From the NCBI GenBank assembly GCA_022539475.1, contig VCMS01000202.1, positions 36,457 to 100,456 on the forward strand: 64,000 nt of DNA. Direction: 5' to 3'. Positions within the stretch are counted from its first letter, which is position 1. Each line of letters opens with the position of its first letter. The notes beneath the pieces were generated by a model. The model was not told where the DNA came from, ran no database searches, and was given only the letters and a program-made list of their open reading frames with translations. The position numbers were made by a program, and so were the translations under genes. Shown here piece by piece: positions 1 to 10,299 of this stretch. This DNA is from Gracilaria domingensis (Eukaryota; Rhodophyta; Florideophyceae; Gracilariales; Gracilariaceae).

Positions 1-478
1 AGTAAATCGTCCGCATAACTCCGTTTTCTCGAGTCATACCATCCACATCCTTCGACTGTACTTGTCACGTTTGCATCTTCTTTTCATCGTTGCTCATCAT
101 CAATCCGCTTAGTGCCACTCGTTCTGAGATGCTGGTGAACGAGAAAGAACATACCTGTTCTTCAAACGCGATAATACTGAGGATTGAGATCGGCTTCATA
201 TTCATGGCGGCCACCGAGCATTATATATCGTACTCCGTATGCATCTGTAATAGATCTATCAACCGCGGTCAATCGAAAGATACTCCAAAAACTGGACGAT
301 GGCGGAACATTCCCTTGCGAAACGCTCGCTTGTTACTGTTTTAGTTCGTAAAACACCTCTCTCTCTCTTTCTCTCTTTCGGTAGCTGTAGCTAGCCTCCG
401 TCTTTTGACTCTAAACAGTGTGGGAAAAACAAGCATTGAGCGCACACGGTATTCAATAGATTTCCAAGCGTTCGCCAA
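1..478. other. No gene seen; CT-rich microsatellite
   Basis: I see no supportable gene here. A CT-rich simple repeat lies at about 357-380. The short open frames have no protein-like character. Confidence 0.4.
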
Positions 479-858
479 ATGATTGCCTGGGAGAAAGAAG
501 AAGAACGGGACCTAGGCTATGTTCAGACTTTTTCATATGCAGCGCCTCGATTGAAAATTACCGACACGTTAGGAAGCCTTCTAATACAAGAGGTAACCTT
601 AAACCGCCCCGCCACAATGTAGATCCGATCTCAACCGCTGGCTTCCAAACTATTGAGATGGACTGCTTCCCCTCGTCCTTAAGAAAAAGCCCTCGGGGTT
701 CTAGCGATCATACACCTGAGCAAAATGTAAGAGAACTACTCCCGAGTGAATTCTCTCATGAGCAAGAGAACGTCGCAATGGAGTAGACCAACGATTTCGA
801 CAGGCATTTAGTCCGCTCGGCGAATTTTACATCACAACCCTTTGCATCCTGAGGCAGG
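479..858 (+). pseudogene. Decayed unrecognised protein-coding fragment
   Basis: Two consecutive blocks read like real protein but lie in different frames. The first starts with an ATG at 479 and runs to a TAG at about 620. The second runs from 622 to a TGA at about 856 and contains one in-frame TAG. Both blocks are hydrophilic, rich in Glu, Ser and Gln. I do not recognise a family. The sequence could be the ruin of a host gene or of a transposon protein. The region 860-1573 shows no coding signal I would defend. Confidence 0.25.
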
Positions 859-1573
859 TTCAGGGAACCTCCTTTGACTAAACAACGACGTAGAGACGGA
901 GAGGTAGACCTTAACGCAGATTTCATGTGGTATTGCGAATGGAGGTTCGTGGTGCTATCGATGATGCGCTCGACCAGAGTACTTATCTGTAACCAGACAT
1001 GCATGTGGGATGGAAATGAGTGTGTGGACAAGTAGAAGATTCCTTAACGTCGACTGGTTCCGAAATCTGCTTTGCTTCATAAAGACTTCATACTTCCGGG
1101 AGCCATCGCGGGGCCGGCAGGTAATTCGTCGCGCAGTTCGGACTTCGTGAAGCAAAACCTGCCATAGCTACTCGTTCGCGGCATAACTCGTTCGTGTCTG
1201 CACCGGTAGGTTCTCTCCTGTTCCGTGTTCGTTCTGTTTGAAGCGGAGCGCCCGCTATCACAACGAGGCATTGTGGCGTCCAGGCTGGAAAGCCCATCTC
1301 AACTTCTGCAGCAGTTTAAAATTTGGCAGCTTCCACTTGAGATATACGATCAGAATTCTGTACCCGGGATGATGTAGCAGTCCGTTTCTCTCTAGTACAC
1401 CAGATGATCGGTCTGGTTCTTCAGTACACCCCCCCATGTCACGTAACTTCGGAGTGCTTTTTATTTCTTAAATTGTACCTCTGACCTGTGGAAACTATCT
1501 AGAGTGTACAACATCTCCAACCCGTGAATGCGGAGCATTCAAAGCGTCACTGAAAGATAGTCGTTTCGCCAAA

Positions 1574-2499
1574 TTGCTACCAACCAATGTGCAGTTGCGA
1601 GATTATCTCAGCGAAGAGATGCCATCATCATTTCCCCTGAAGCAACTGAGAGGGCGTGTGGCTGTGAGTACGGGTGCGAGCAGAGATATTGGACGCGAAA
1701 TTGCCGTGGCTTTGGCTAAGGCTGGGTGTAAAGTTGTTGTTCCGGCCAAGAGCGTGAAAGAAAAGCAAAATCTTCCAGGTACCATTTACACCGTTGCAGA
1801 AGAAGTTCGTTAATATGGATCTGACGCGCTGCCCTTCGAATGTGATGTTCGAAATCCCACAAACTTTCATAGGATGAGACAAAAGGGTTACGAAACGTAT
1901 GGAAGAATCGACTTTCTGATCTGCAACAGTGGTTTCCTTTGGTGGAAGGACGTCAAATCCACCCCAATGACAAGATACGATCTTTGCACGAAGTAGACGT
2001 TCGCGCAACGATTTGTTGAGTTCACGGGGTGCTTCCGATAATGAAGAGAGAAAGGTATGGTCGAATTATTGTCATAAGTCCTGCGGTCGATTTGGGATGG
2101 GTTCAGGGCAAAGTTGCGCATGGTAATTCTAAGTATGGTATGACAATGATAGCCATGGAAGTTGCTGAGGAGGTTGGTGGAACTGGCAGACGCATAACTG
2201 CATTGTGGCCAGCTACAATGATAGCGAGTTACGCGACGAAGAACTTCAAGATGGCCGCACGAAGTCAATGAAGGGAGGAAACGATAGTTGCAGATTGTGT
2301 AGTGAAGATGGTCCAGGAGCCCTCAGAAGTTTTGAATGGAAGAGCAATCATTGACGAGGATTATCTGCGTAGTCGGGGTGTGACAGACTTCAAGAAATAT
2401 CGCTGCGTTGAACAAATCGTGAAGATGAATGTCTGGCCGGCCACTGATGATAGAATATTACATGAGCCAAGGACGCCAAAGGCATTCTTCCAAGGATAA
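1574..2499 (+). pseudogene. HSDL2-like short-chain dehydrogenase pseudogene
   Basis: The conceptual protein resembles HSDL2-type short-chain dehydrogenases (peroxisomal or mitochondrial NAD(P)-dependent oxidoreductases). It shows the nucleotide-binding motif TGASRDIG, then GTIYTVAEEV, then the CDVR and IDFLICNSG segments, and the SKYGMTM region. The reading is broken by TAA at 1811-1813, a frameshift near 1987, TGA at 2017-2019 and TGA at 2269-2271. The catalytic YxxxK Tyr appears replaced by His (AHGNSK). Only the N-terminal dehydrogenase part is present; the SCP2 domain found in many family members is absent. These lesions together mean it is not functional as read. Identification rests on motif recall, not a search. 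Confidence 0.7.
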
Positions 2500-2700
2500 G
2501 TGCTTCCCTCAAGTGTATTACATAAAACCTTGTTACGAATGTCTCTCAAACCAAACGCATCTGAGACGAACAACCGCTAAAGATCTGGGAACGTTCCCGC
2601 CATCCCCATAACAGGAATTTGTTTGCATCGTGTTCGTGTTGCAGACAGACTCGCTCTTCTTCTCGTTTGCTGCAGTTATGTCGCCCTTCCCAACTATCTA

Positions 2701-3444
2701 TCAGATCCTTTTTGACGTGTATGCGTCGGCTTCTAGCGAATACGCAACCACCCTACGCAGCTTCCCGACTTCGAATCCCAGTTTCGTATCATGCTCCAAA
2801 ACCCTTTCCATGGATTCATAACTGCGTCCTATCGCCTCCACAGTCTGCACTAAAGTGGATGAAAGCTCCAAACGCAACATGTGCTCACAAAAAGACTTCC
2901 AGATATCTTCCTGCTTCAGAGGAACAGGGCCGCTGTCGGTGTCATTCAGTTTAACACCAAGCACCTTTGCGGCACAAACTGCTGCTCCGTAACAGTCAAC
3001 ATTGAATTCCTACCCAGTAGATGAATTTGGGCGATATTGCGGATCAAATAAGGAGTGATTGCAGGTAGATGTGTATCGCATCACATCATCAACACCTTTA
3101 CTTCCAACGAGTTTGTGCAGAACATCGATAGAAGCGTTGAAATCGACAAGCAAAACTCAACATGCTGACCAAACGTTTTCTTAAGAGGCGTTGTAGGAGT
3201 CGCCTACCAATTCCACAGCTGTGTTCCTGCGAAATAGAACGTTATCTAGCGTGATATCAGAGTGAACGATATCGATTTCATGCAACATGCATAAAGTTTT
3301 CAACAATTCTACAGACAAGAACATAGCCAATGATTCGGGCAGCACGTTCCTGGGCATCATCTGCAGTACCCCTCTGAATGGGATAATTCGGGACAGGGGT
3401 TTATTTGGGAGACTCTCCCGCCATTTCAGTCCCAACCGAAACAC
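2701..3444 (-). pseudogene. Bub1-like protein kinase (C-terminal lobe) pseudogene
   Basis: On the minus strand one frame carries the catalytic-loop pattern HSDITLDN (Bub1 has HGDIKPDN), then a VDFNASID segment in place of DFG as in Bub1, then a tyrosine-glycine-rich VDCYGAA segment and an IWKSF helix as in the Bub1 C-lobe. Bub1 is a spindle-assembly-checkpoint kinase at kinetochores. The frame is interrupted by TAA at 3181-3183, TGA at 3157-3159 and TAG at 3010-3012. There is no frameshift over 740 bases, so decay is mostly by point mutation. The catalytic-loop Lys is Thr. A short intron around 3157-3200 cannot be excluded, but it would not remove the TAG. The N-lobe is not recognisable upstream (3445-3610). 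Confidence 0.55.
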
Positions 3445-3617
3445 CTCCTTTCCTATCGAACTCTATGCCACGACTACCCCAGAGGTACCTCCAGTTCACA
3501 CGTATATAGATTGGCACTCTTTTGGCGGCTGCTGTAGTACATCTAAAGCGTAGACCACCAATCCGTTGACAATATTCCCATCCCTCCCAATAAAAATACA
3601 CTTGCACCACGCTTCTT

Positions 3618-4462
3618 GTGATGCCTTTTTACATGCGAAACCAGGCCGTTAACCATAAAAAGCGGATTGAGAAGCACTCTCAAGAGGCCGTTAATCGTAC
3701 TGCTGCTATGCAGCTCTTACGAGAGGGGCGTGGCATAAGAGCGGTGTCGCGTATGACTGCCGTAAGCCGAACGACAGTTGGGCGAATTCAAAAGGCCATC
3801 AAAACGAATTGTGCAAAGCTGAACGATATTGTAAGTGCAGCAGTCGGACCGGGTCGCCCATTGACAATCACCAACGAGGAGCAGTCAATGATCCAATGAA
3901 AAGCTCATCGTCGCTGCTGAACGCGGCTTCGCGGTAGATTACTTTACTTTCAAGCATCTACTAAGTAGGATTGCAGCTGACGGCCGCAAGGGTTATCGCA
4001 AAGGGTTGCCAAGCGACGATGCTATTCGAACTTACAGAGCATTAAACCGCGATATTGGCTACAAACATGCAGCGAAAGGTTGAAAAGCAAAAGCAAAAAT
4101 GCAAAAATCGTGAAACTGCTCGTCTTGCTGCTGAGATTTCTTCCGATTAGAAGAAGCGTTGGCGTGCCGAAGAGCACCAAAGGAGGGAAATAGAGCGTAA
4201 GAAGAGGCGCCTAGATGTTGCCCGTCGTAAATTGGAGAGACAGAGTGCAGCTCAAAGAAAGCGGAGGGAGGCAGAGACACGCAAGTATGCGCAGGAGCTG
4301 GGTAGAAAAGTTGTGCTAACTGCTCGAGAGGTAAGCTGCAAGGACAGAAGAACTTCTGTGAGAGGTGGTAAGTTTGCCATAAGGTCTTGCCAGTTTTCGG
4401 CCTTTCTCATTGTTGGCGTAGTAGACTTGGCGGCCGAAACAGGGCTCGGGGAAGGTGAGTGA
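3618..4462 (+). pseudogene. Pogo-like transposase derivative: HTH head and charged tail, DDE core missing
   Basis: The first block (3618-3899) is a helix-turn-helix protein with pipsqueak/pogo-type character: a basic start, then VSRTTVGRIQK and a GRPLTIT linker. After a frameshift a second block (3901-4083) continues with AAERGFAVDYF and a helical segment typical of transposase N-termini. After another frameshift, 4082-4462 encodes an extremely Arg/Lys/Glu-rich helix like the C-terminal tails of DDE_1 transposases, with one TAG. No catalytic Asp triad lies between, so this looks like an internally deleted copy. A separate pogo-type relic with the catalytic core is present at 53402-54113. No terminal inverted repeats were identified. 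Confidence 0.5.
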
Positions 4463-5111
4463 CCCAAATTAACCTATTTGGACTGGGTCGGTTGTTGGCC
4501 AAGTTGAAGACGGTTGATGGATGCCAGGATACAAATTTGAATCTGTGGTCCCAAGTAGTACCTCGTCGGAATTGACTCATTGAGACAAATTTATCTAGCG
4601 CAATATGAGATTAAAGAAGCAGTCTCGTCCTTGAAATGTTTTTAAATCTTTCTTAAGTGTCGCAAATTAACCCATACAGAGGGGTATTTTGGTCAATCAG
4701 GCAACCCCCTTTCTATCTAGCACTAGGAAAGACGTTTCTATACCATGCGAGAACCCCACAGCGAGTACTATACTATCGCTTTGCATGAGCTTGTTCTGGA
4801 AACGCTGTTGAATGGTTTGGTAGATGTAGAATTCCCATACATTCGAGGAATAAGATTGCTTCAGGGCGAATAACGGAACATCATCAATGTCACCAGTACA
4901 CGATAGCGACATATCAGCACCTCCAAACTCATTGTTAACATCCTCAAGAAAAAATATCTGTGACTGTTGAGTAAACCCTGGGCACTGAGACTCCTGAACG
5001 CATCACTGACGTTTAGAAATGAACAACGGCAGTGACGCCCATGAAGGCGATAGGTGAGATGCTGGAAGTGCAATACTCGGGTCGTAAGGAATAACAATCA
5101 ACGCCCGTTTA
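4463..5111. other. No confident gene
   Basis: Several minus-strand open frames exist (4697-5097), but they switch frame and have no recognisable motif. They may be 3' sequence of the neighbouring minus-strand gene. Confidence 0.3.
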
Positions 5112-5960
5112 TTAATTATGCCTGTTACTTTCTTCTTCCGAAATGTGCGTCTGTAGATCAAAAAAAAGAACGAGTTAGAATGTAAGTTGAAATGTTGAGC
5201 ATTACCAACACGTACCGAACGGAAAGCAGGCAGTACGCAAGGCTTCTTTAAGTACCTTCTACCGCACGAAAATTGATACATTATCGTTATATTCCAGACC
5301 CCAAACAAAAGAAGCTTCTTGAGATTGGACGGAACTAATCCACTAAAAATCCTGAACGTCACGAGCGAAAGGTTCTCCAAAGCAGTGTAGTTGATTCTCT
5401 CTGTGACGTAGTGATAGCAACGACGCCTAACTTTGTTGTGAGTACAAAAGAGCTCCATTAGATCATTTAAAACAAGTGTATCTCCGCTGATAGAATTAGT
5501 ATGACTGATAACAACATATTCTTCCACCAAACTCTTGACCATATTAGAGAACGTATTGAACGTTATTTCTTCATAATAAATCGGGAGAGAACCCAGATGA
5601 GCAGTGTAACATTCATCTATAACCAAAATGATATTCATCACGACACGAGTTTTCTCAATCTTCACGAAATGGACGAAGAGAACAAAGTCGTGCGTTAACT
5701 GCTCCGCCAAAATTCGTCTTACGCGCTTCACTATATTAAATTGCATTGTAATGTAATAATTCTGAACAACGGAAAGAATTCGAAGTCTTGTAAGTGGATG
5801 GTGCGCAAACCATGGATGGACCTTAATTAAAGCTTCTCGGAGCGCTATGTACGCACTGGCACGAATCTCAAAGGACAAGCAGTTCACCCACATAAAACGC
5901 GCAACGATATTCACAACTATTTGATATAGATCATTAGAGTACTCTTCGGGTTGTTCTAGA
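5112..5960 (-). CDS. Unrecognised protein with one predicted intron, 5' truncated
   Basis: The minus strand is open from about 5960 down to the 5.0-kb region without a stop, which is long for this AT-balanced DNA. The protein is hydrophobic and helical with many Val, Ile, Leu and Phe; I do not recognise a family. A good intron lies at 5151-5215: donor GTACGT, branch-like TTCTAAC, a run of nine T, then a CAG acceptor. Splicing ends the protein 13 codons later at a TAA (5112-5114). No ATG is available before 5893, so the real start is probably lost at the junction near 5960, where an unrelated plus-strand fragment begins. It is likely a host gene remnant cut by a transposon. Confidence 0.4.
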
Positions 5961-6244
5961 AGTTTCAGCGTGAAGAGGACCTCGCGCTCGCCGACGAGGA
6001 TGACGACGAAGAACGTACCGAAGCCCAGCTATTCGCGTGTGAGGAAGCCCTGTATGACTTTCTTTTCAAGCGTGGAGTGTCGATGGATGAGCTGAAGGAA
6101 AACCTTAGCGAGCTCCCCGAACTATTCGTGCGCGAGATTGGCGTTGGGCTGACGCTTTCCATGATGGTGCTGCGCTCTCCCTCCCGCGCACGTGCGCTTT
6201 ATCTCGTTTATACCACTGTCAAAGCGATGTTGTCGACTGATTGA
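5960..6244 (+). pseudogene. C-terminal fragment of an acidic, helical protein
   Basis: This is an open frame with no start codon that ends at a TGA (6242-6244). It begins immediately after a TAG at 5957. The encoded segment is very acidic, then helical, and ends with a hydrophobic stretch (GVGLTLSMMVLRSP). Base composition is much richer in GC than the DNA to its left, and it runs antisense to the end of the neighbouring ORF. This suggests a boundary between two sequence sources near 5960. Family unknown; possibly the 3' end of a transposon gene, since a hairpin minisatellite follows directly. Confidence 0.35.
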
Positions 6245-6334
6245 TACTCCCTCACGCTTTCTTGCTCTTGTATTAAACTGAGTTTGGCATTGTACTGGTT
6301 CTTACGGCGCGGCGCATGACGTTCACTTCTCTCC

Positions 6335-6782
6335 GCGTTGTCGCGCCCCGGCGGCGCGACGCGTAACATGCTGCATTTGCGTCGTCGCGCCCCGTCAACG
6401 GGACGCGCAACACCCGGTCCTGCGCTGACGCGTCACAGCGGCAGGACGCGCAACATCCTGTTTTTACGCTGTCGCGCCTCGCCGCGGCGCGACGCGTGCG
6501 TCATTCAGTTTCTGCGCCGTCGCACCTCGGCGGCGCGACACACGCATCATTCAGCTTCCGCGCCGTCGCGCCAGCGCGGCGCGACGCGCTCATCATTCAG
6601 CTTCATCGTTGTCGCGCCACCGCGGCGCGACGCGTGCAACAATCAGCTTCCGCGCCGTCGCGCCTCGGCGGCGCGACGCGCGCAACGTCCAGCTTCCGCG
6701 GCGTGGCACCTCGGCGGCGCGACGCGCGCAACGTCCAGCTTCCGCGGCGTGGCACCTCGGCGGCGCGACGCGCGCAACGTGA
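6335..6782 (+). repeat. GC-rich 46-bp hairpin minisatellite, about 9-10 units
   Basis: A tandem array with a period near 46 bp. The last three units are almost identical (each contains CAGCTTCCGCG and GGCGGCGCGACGCGC), and earlier units are increasingly divergent. Each unit contains an inverted repeat, GTCGCGCC facing GGCGCGAC around a 4-base spacer, so the array could form a series of hairpins. Open frames through it on both strands are artefacts of the repeat. Confidence 0.85.
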
Positions 6783-6800
6783 GGCTGGGAAGAAGTAGGG

Positions 6801-6830
6801 GGAAAGTGCAGCTTCCACGCTGCACTTTCC
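6801..6830. repeat. Perfect 12-bp stem, 6-base loop hairpin
   Basis: GGAAAGTGCAGC at 6801-6812 is perfectly complementary to 6819-6830, with loop TTCCAC. It lies just after the minisatellite and before the gypsy-3 RT fragment. It may be a transcript terminator or structured end of an element; no function is shown. Confidence 0.8.
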
Positions 6831-6907
6831 TTATCTCCCTGGCGAGATATGGGAAAAGTCCTGGCGGGGGTGTCCCAAGGACGGCGGGTCACCCCCTAAG
6901 AAACGCC

Positions 6908-7388
6908 ACCACAGTATGGTCAATTTGAATACCTCGTGACACCTTTTGAAATCACAGGAGCCCCACGTTGTTTTCAGACATACATCAACATGCTCTTCAG
7001 GAAGCACCTAGAAGAGTTTATCCCAATATATCTGGAAGACATTGTGAATTATAGTGCGTCAAAAGAAGAACACTTAAGTCATTTAAGAAAAGCCTTTGAG
7101 ATATTAAGAAAGAACAAACTGTTCGGATATCTCAAAAAGTGTCATCTCATGAAAGATTCAATTGATTACTTAGGACACATCATCACATCAAATGGAATCA
7201 AAGGGGTTCCAAAGAAAACTGAGTCAATCTCCGATTGGGAAAAATCCTCCAATGTAAAAGAAGTACAGAGTTTTCTTGGATTATGCAATTACTATACACG
7301 ATTTGTAAAAGATTTCGCTAAAATTGCGGCTCCTTACCAAAAAGGAAGTACCATTCCAATGGTCAGAGAAGGAACAAAACGCATTTGA
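6908..7388 (+). pseudogene. gypsy-3 reverse transcriptase fragment
   Basis: The frame begins inside the RT palm with a YGQFEYLVTPF segment followed by GAPRCFQ. The catalytic YxDD box reads YLEDIV, so the first of the two adjacent Asp is Glu, which should kill polymerase activity. The YLGHIIT and FLGLCNYYTRFV motifs of the thumb and connection follow. The frame ends at a TGA (7386-7388) just as the RNase H region should begin. Upstream RT motifs are absent. Confidence 0.85.
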
Positions 7389-7419
7389 TAACCTGAAAAA
7401 CATGCCAAGTATACTCCCC

Positions 7420-8316
7420 TGTTAAAATGCGCCGATCCTGGACAACCGTATGAAGTCACAACCGATGCTTCAGAGACAGAATTAGGAGCCGTTCTCACAC
7501 AAAAGACGAAATGGGAACGAGACCAGTAGCATTTGCATCCAGAAAACTTTGAGCAGCAGAAAAAGCTTATTCTGCTTCTACACAGAAAAGATGGGGACAA
7601 GTATTTACCTGGATCAGAATTCGCGTACAACAAACATATCAATCAAACAACAAATCAAACACCGTTCTTCATTGAATATGGACATTATCCGGTAAATATT
7701 GCTGACTTCCTCCATCATAATGAAGTCAAAGTATGAAACAACACAACCAAAGAATTTCTGAAAAAAAGCGTATGTTACAGAGGAGGCACAATTATCTCTT
7801 CAGAAATCAAACTGGAAAATGATTAATGAATCAATCGAGAAGGAGAAGCAAAGAAATTTCAAGGAACGAGATTTAGTTCTCTTATAAACAAAGAACCTAA
7901 ACGTCAAAACTGGTGAAGTCAGAAAGTTGTTACCAAAATACATGGGACCCTACAAAGTAAAAGAAGTCTACGCCAACAGCCGTGCATATCGACTAGAACT
8001 ACCGAAAGAACTAGGAAACATTCACCCCACATTTCATGTGTCTCTATTGGAGGAATATCATGAGTCACAAGAATCAAAGCGAAAGATCAATCGAGTCGAA
8101 GAAACCTTCAAAGTTGAACCCGAGAGGATTGACAAGATATTAAATCACAGAATCCATCAAAGTCGACTCGAGTACCTAGTTCACTATAAAGGGACAGATG
8201 AGACGGAGACTATCTGGATCAACAGCGAGTCGCTTATGGAATCTGCCACACCGAAAGTGATTAAGGACTACACTATCCGTTATCAACGCCCAAATGTCCC
8301 TCCGCGTAATGTATGA
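7420..8316 (+). pseudogene. gypsy-3 RNase H remnant, integrase C-terminus and chromodomain
   Basis: A short stretch near 7445-7520 contains the RNase H start TTDASETELGAVL, then breaks. From about 7585 the sequence jumps to integrase C-terminal sequence (FAYNKHINQTT, TPFFIEYGHYP), so the zinc finger and the DDE core are deleted. The frame is broken again at 7734-7930. The block 7927-8316 is clean and holds the integrase tail (GPYKVKEVY, HPTFHVSLL) followed by a chromodomain (ILNHRIHQSRLEYLVHYKG, ETIWI). In living elements a chromodomain steers integration to modified histones. Confidence 0.85.
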
Positions 8317-8758
8317 CAAAATTCTAACAGAATGTACATACTGGCACTACGTTATCGGTGGCACGCGTTTAGAAGTTTGGTTAAGCGCAATCGAGGAAAC
8401 GATCGCCGAGAAAATAATGTTAGTTTGGAATTTATTCCAATATTGGCTTGGATTCTACCAAGTTAATGGACCATTCATCGAATCTACAGAGAAGTTTGAG
8501 GTTTTGTTGAAGTTTTGTACACACATACATCATGGAATCATAAGCTGTTTGGGAGAAGCATTTTTCATCTATTTCTATTCATTTACCGTTGGAAGGTTTG
8601 GACAATTCACATCAGCTCAGTGCTACATAGAAGACTTCATGTATTTCATGCATCAGTTGGAATCAGGAACAGAGTTCGAAGTGAACTTCTTCCCTAAAAC
8701 GCAAAGCTTGAACGTTCCGTATCCTTTCATGATTGAAGTTTTTCCTTCTTCTTCTTAG
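8294..8758 (+). CDS. gypsy-3 post-pol ORF, 154 aa, unknown
   Basis: This ATG-initiated ORF overlaps the last 23 bases of the chromodomain frame and runs unbroken to a TAG 33 bases before the polypurine tract. The protein is rich in Phe, Tyr and Glu, has no obvious signal peptide or membrane helix, and matches no family I know. The rest of this element is riddled with breaks, so an intact 154-codon frame is notable, though it could be chance. Both other chromoviruses in the window also have coding-like sequence in this position. Confidence 0.45.
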   Translation: MSLRVMYDKILTECTYWHYVIGGTRLEVWLSAIEETIAEKIMLVWNLFQYWLGFYQVNGPFIESTEKFEVLLKFCTHIHHGIISCLGEAFFIYFYSFTVGRFGQFTSAQCYIEDFMYFMHQLESGTEFEVNFFPKTQSLNVPYPFMIEVFPSSS

Positions 8759-8791
8759 GAAATAACCAAGATCGAGGACAATCAATTTCTT

Positions 8792-8804
8792 AAGAGGGAA
8801 GTAG
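8792..8804 (+). other. gypsy-3 polypurine tract
   Basis: A purine run (AAGAGGGAAG core) lies immediately before the LTR start TGTAAC at 8806. This is the primer site for plus-strand DNA synthesis in LTR elements. Confidence 0.6.
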
Positions 8805-8805
8805 T

Positions 8806-9356
8806 TGTAACAAATCGCAAATTTGTTTCAAAATATTTGTCAAGTTTCTGCACGAAATAATGTGAAAGTCGTATGAAAAGTTTGGAAAATTGTTTGAAAA
8901 TAGTGTTTAGTTTATTATTTTAAGAAAGTCTATTGCGCAGTGAGTGAAAGATAATTGCGAAGTGAGTGGAATTTACGGAAATTGTGGAACGTATCGGAAT
9001 GTTGGAAGAAAGTGGAACAATTTGGAACGAGATGGAACCGTGACGTGTGACAGGGACAATACCATGAGAAGAAATTTGACAAGGAGTTTTGACAAGTTTT
9101 GACAAAGGTGGAACATGGAATGGACATCTCGTGTTGAAAAGTTATTTTAGAGGTGAATCAAAAACAAGTAGTAGTTTATTAGCGGTTGCTGGTGAGCACT
9201 CAAATATAACGTGGGTTGGACGGGGTAGTTGTATATTTAAGTCCGAGTCGACGACCGCCGACCAGTCTCTTCTATTCTCTCTTCAGGCCAACCTGACACC
9301 AGAGGTTGGATCAGTGTCCTAGTACCTGCCAACCCACAAAAGTGTTCTCACCTGCA
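8806..9356 (+). repeat. gypsy-3 3' LTR (single copy)
   Basis: It starts with TG right after the polypurine tract. It contains a TATA-like GTATATTTAAG at about 9230-9240, followed by a CT-rich start-site region, as expected for an LTR promoter. The CA at 9355-9356 is the most plausible end, but there is no second copy in the window to define it. Confidence 0.5.
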
Positions 9357-10049
9357 ATAATAGGTATAGCCACGTTGCGGTGGTAAAGTACAGAGGCCAG
9401 GTTAGGTCTTGTTGTACACGTGTCTGACGTGTTACAAGTTTCACTTCTATTTGCAAAATGTTAAGCAAAAGTATGTCAAGTTTTATTCCAAAAGCTTGAC
9501 CAGATGCCCCGGCCCAACCTGTCCGCGTCAGCCACGCTGCCCCGTGGTACACGGGAGAATGACTAACAAAGGCCAGTAAGAATTTATTTTTATTTTGGTT
9601 TAAAAACTTTAGATGCCTCAGCCAATGTTGGCTAATCTAACTTTACAATTATCCCAAAGTTTTGGGTACTCTATTTTAAAAAATAAAGTAATCCCAACTA
9701 GAAAGCGTAATTAACGAATTAGCGATATCAAGATCCACTTTAATTAGAAAGTCTAGAATAGAAAAATAGTTGTAGAGCAAGATTCATGGAATAGAATAGA
9801 GCTTACCCTGCTTATTCTTAGGCATTCTTTACTTGATTCGCGAATGTATCAAAATGTCGCTGTATGGCGTTTGCTTACGCTCGTTTGCTCGCGTTTGCGT
9901 AACGGACGGGATGCGTGAGTGTGAGGAAGAAGTGGTAGTTGGATGATAATGCAATGATGAGAGCAGAAGAGAAACCGAAATCCTCTGCTCTGGCCTTTTA
10001 TAGTCTATCAGTACGGTTACTACGGTCTACTGAAAATGCTAGGGCACTC
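9357..10049. other. No gene seen
   Basis: Intergenic sequence with an AT-rich core (9580-9800). Short palindromic words such as AGCCAATGTTGGCT occur near 9612. I see nothing codable. Confidence 0.4.
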
Positions 10050-10269
10050 CTCCACGTCCCATAAGCGGACGTGGAGCCACGCAATTCCCTCGTAGGGTGA
10101 ATTGCGTGGGGTGCGACTGTCGAATTATCAGCACTTGCCTCTTTGCAAGTGCTGATAATTACAACAGGCCGGATGGGATGTCAGAAGGACCCACTACCAG
10201 AACTGGCGACTACCCAAACACGCCACGCAACACCTCGTGTGTGACAAGTGTCGTGTTTGGGTGGTCGCC
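10050..10269. repeat. Cluster of four consecutive hairpins
   Basis: Four inverted repeats stand side by side. (1) 10050-10059 with 10067-10076, 10 bp perfect. (2) 10077-10087 with 10099-10109, 11 bp perfect. (3) 10123-10138 with 10145-10160, 16 bp perfect, loop CTCTTT. (4) 10205-10221 with 10253-10269, 17 bp with one mismatch. Stem sequences differ from one another, so this is not a tandem repeat. It could be a structured RNA, a foldback-type element or a transposon end. No open frame explains it. Confidence 0.85.
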
Positions 10270-10299
10270 CATTACACTGGTGTCCGCCCGAGATGTTTA

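Larger units (their letters stand above)
6908..9356 (+). mobile_element. gypsy-3: truncated, internally deleted chromovirus with 3' LTR
   Basis: Order on the plus strand: RT fragment, RNase H fragment, integrase C-terminus, chromodomain, a post-pol ORF, polypurine tract and a 3' LTR. The 5' LTR, gag, protease and the first half of RT are missing, and most of the integrase core is deleted. This is the standard order of chromodomain-bearing Ty3/gypsy elements. The left boundary is where RT homology begins. The right boundary is the CA ending chosen for the LTR and is uncertain. Confidence 0.75.

Noticed and set aside
5003-5150. Read-through C-terminus of the 303-codon minus-strand ORF as the only product
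   Set aside because: A convincing intron boundary lies at 5150/5216, so the unspliced tail is less likely to be the real end.
6335-6782. CRISPR-like array
   Set aside because: The repeats are contiguous without unique spacers, and the genome is eukaryotic.
6338-6928. Long open frames on both strands over 6338-6928 (up to 196 codons)
   Set aside because: They are by-products of a GC-rich 46-bp tandem repeat; the translations are simple Ala/Arg repeats on every frame.
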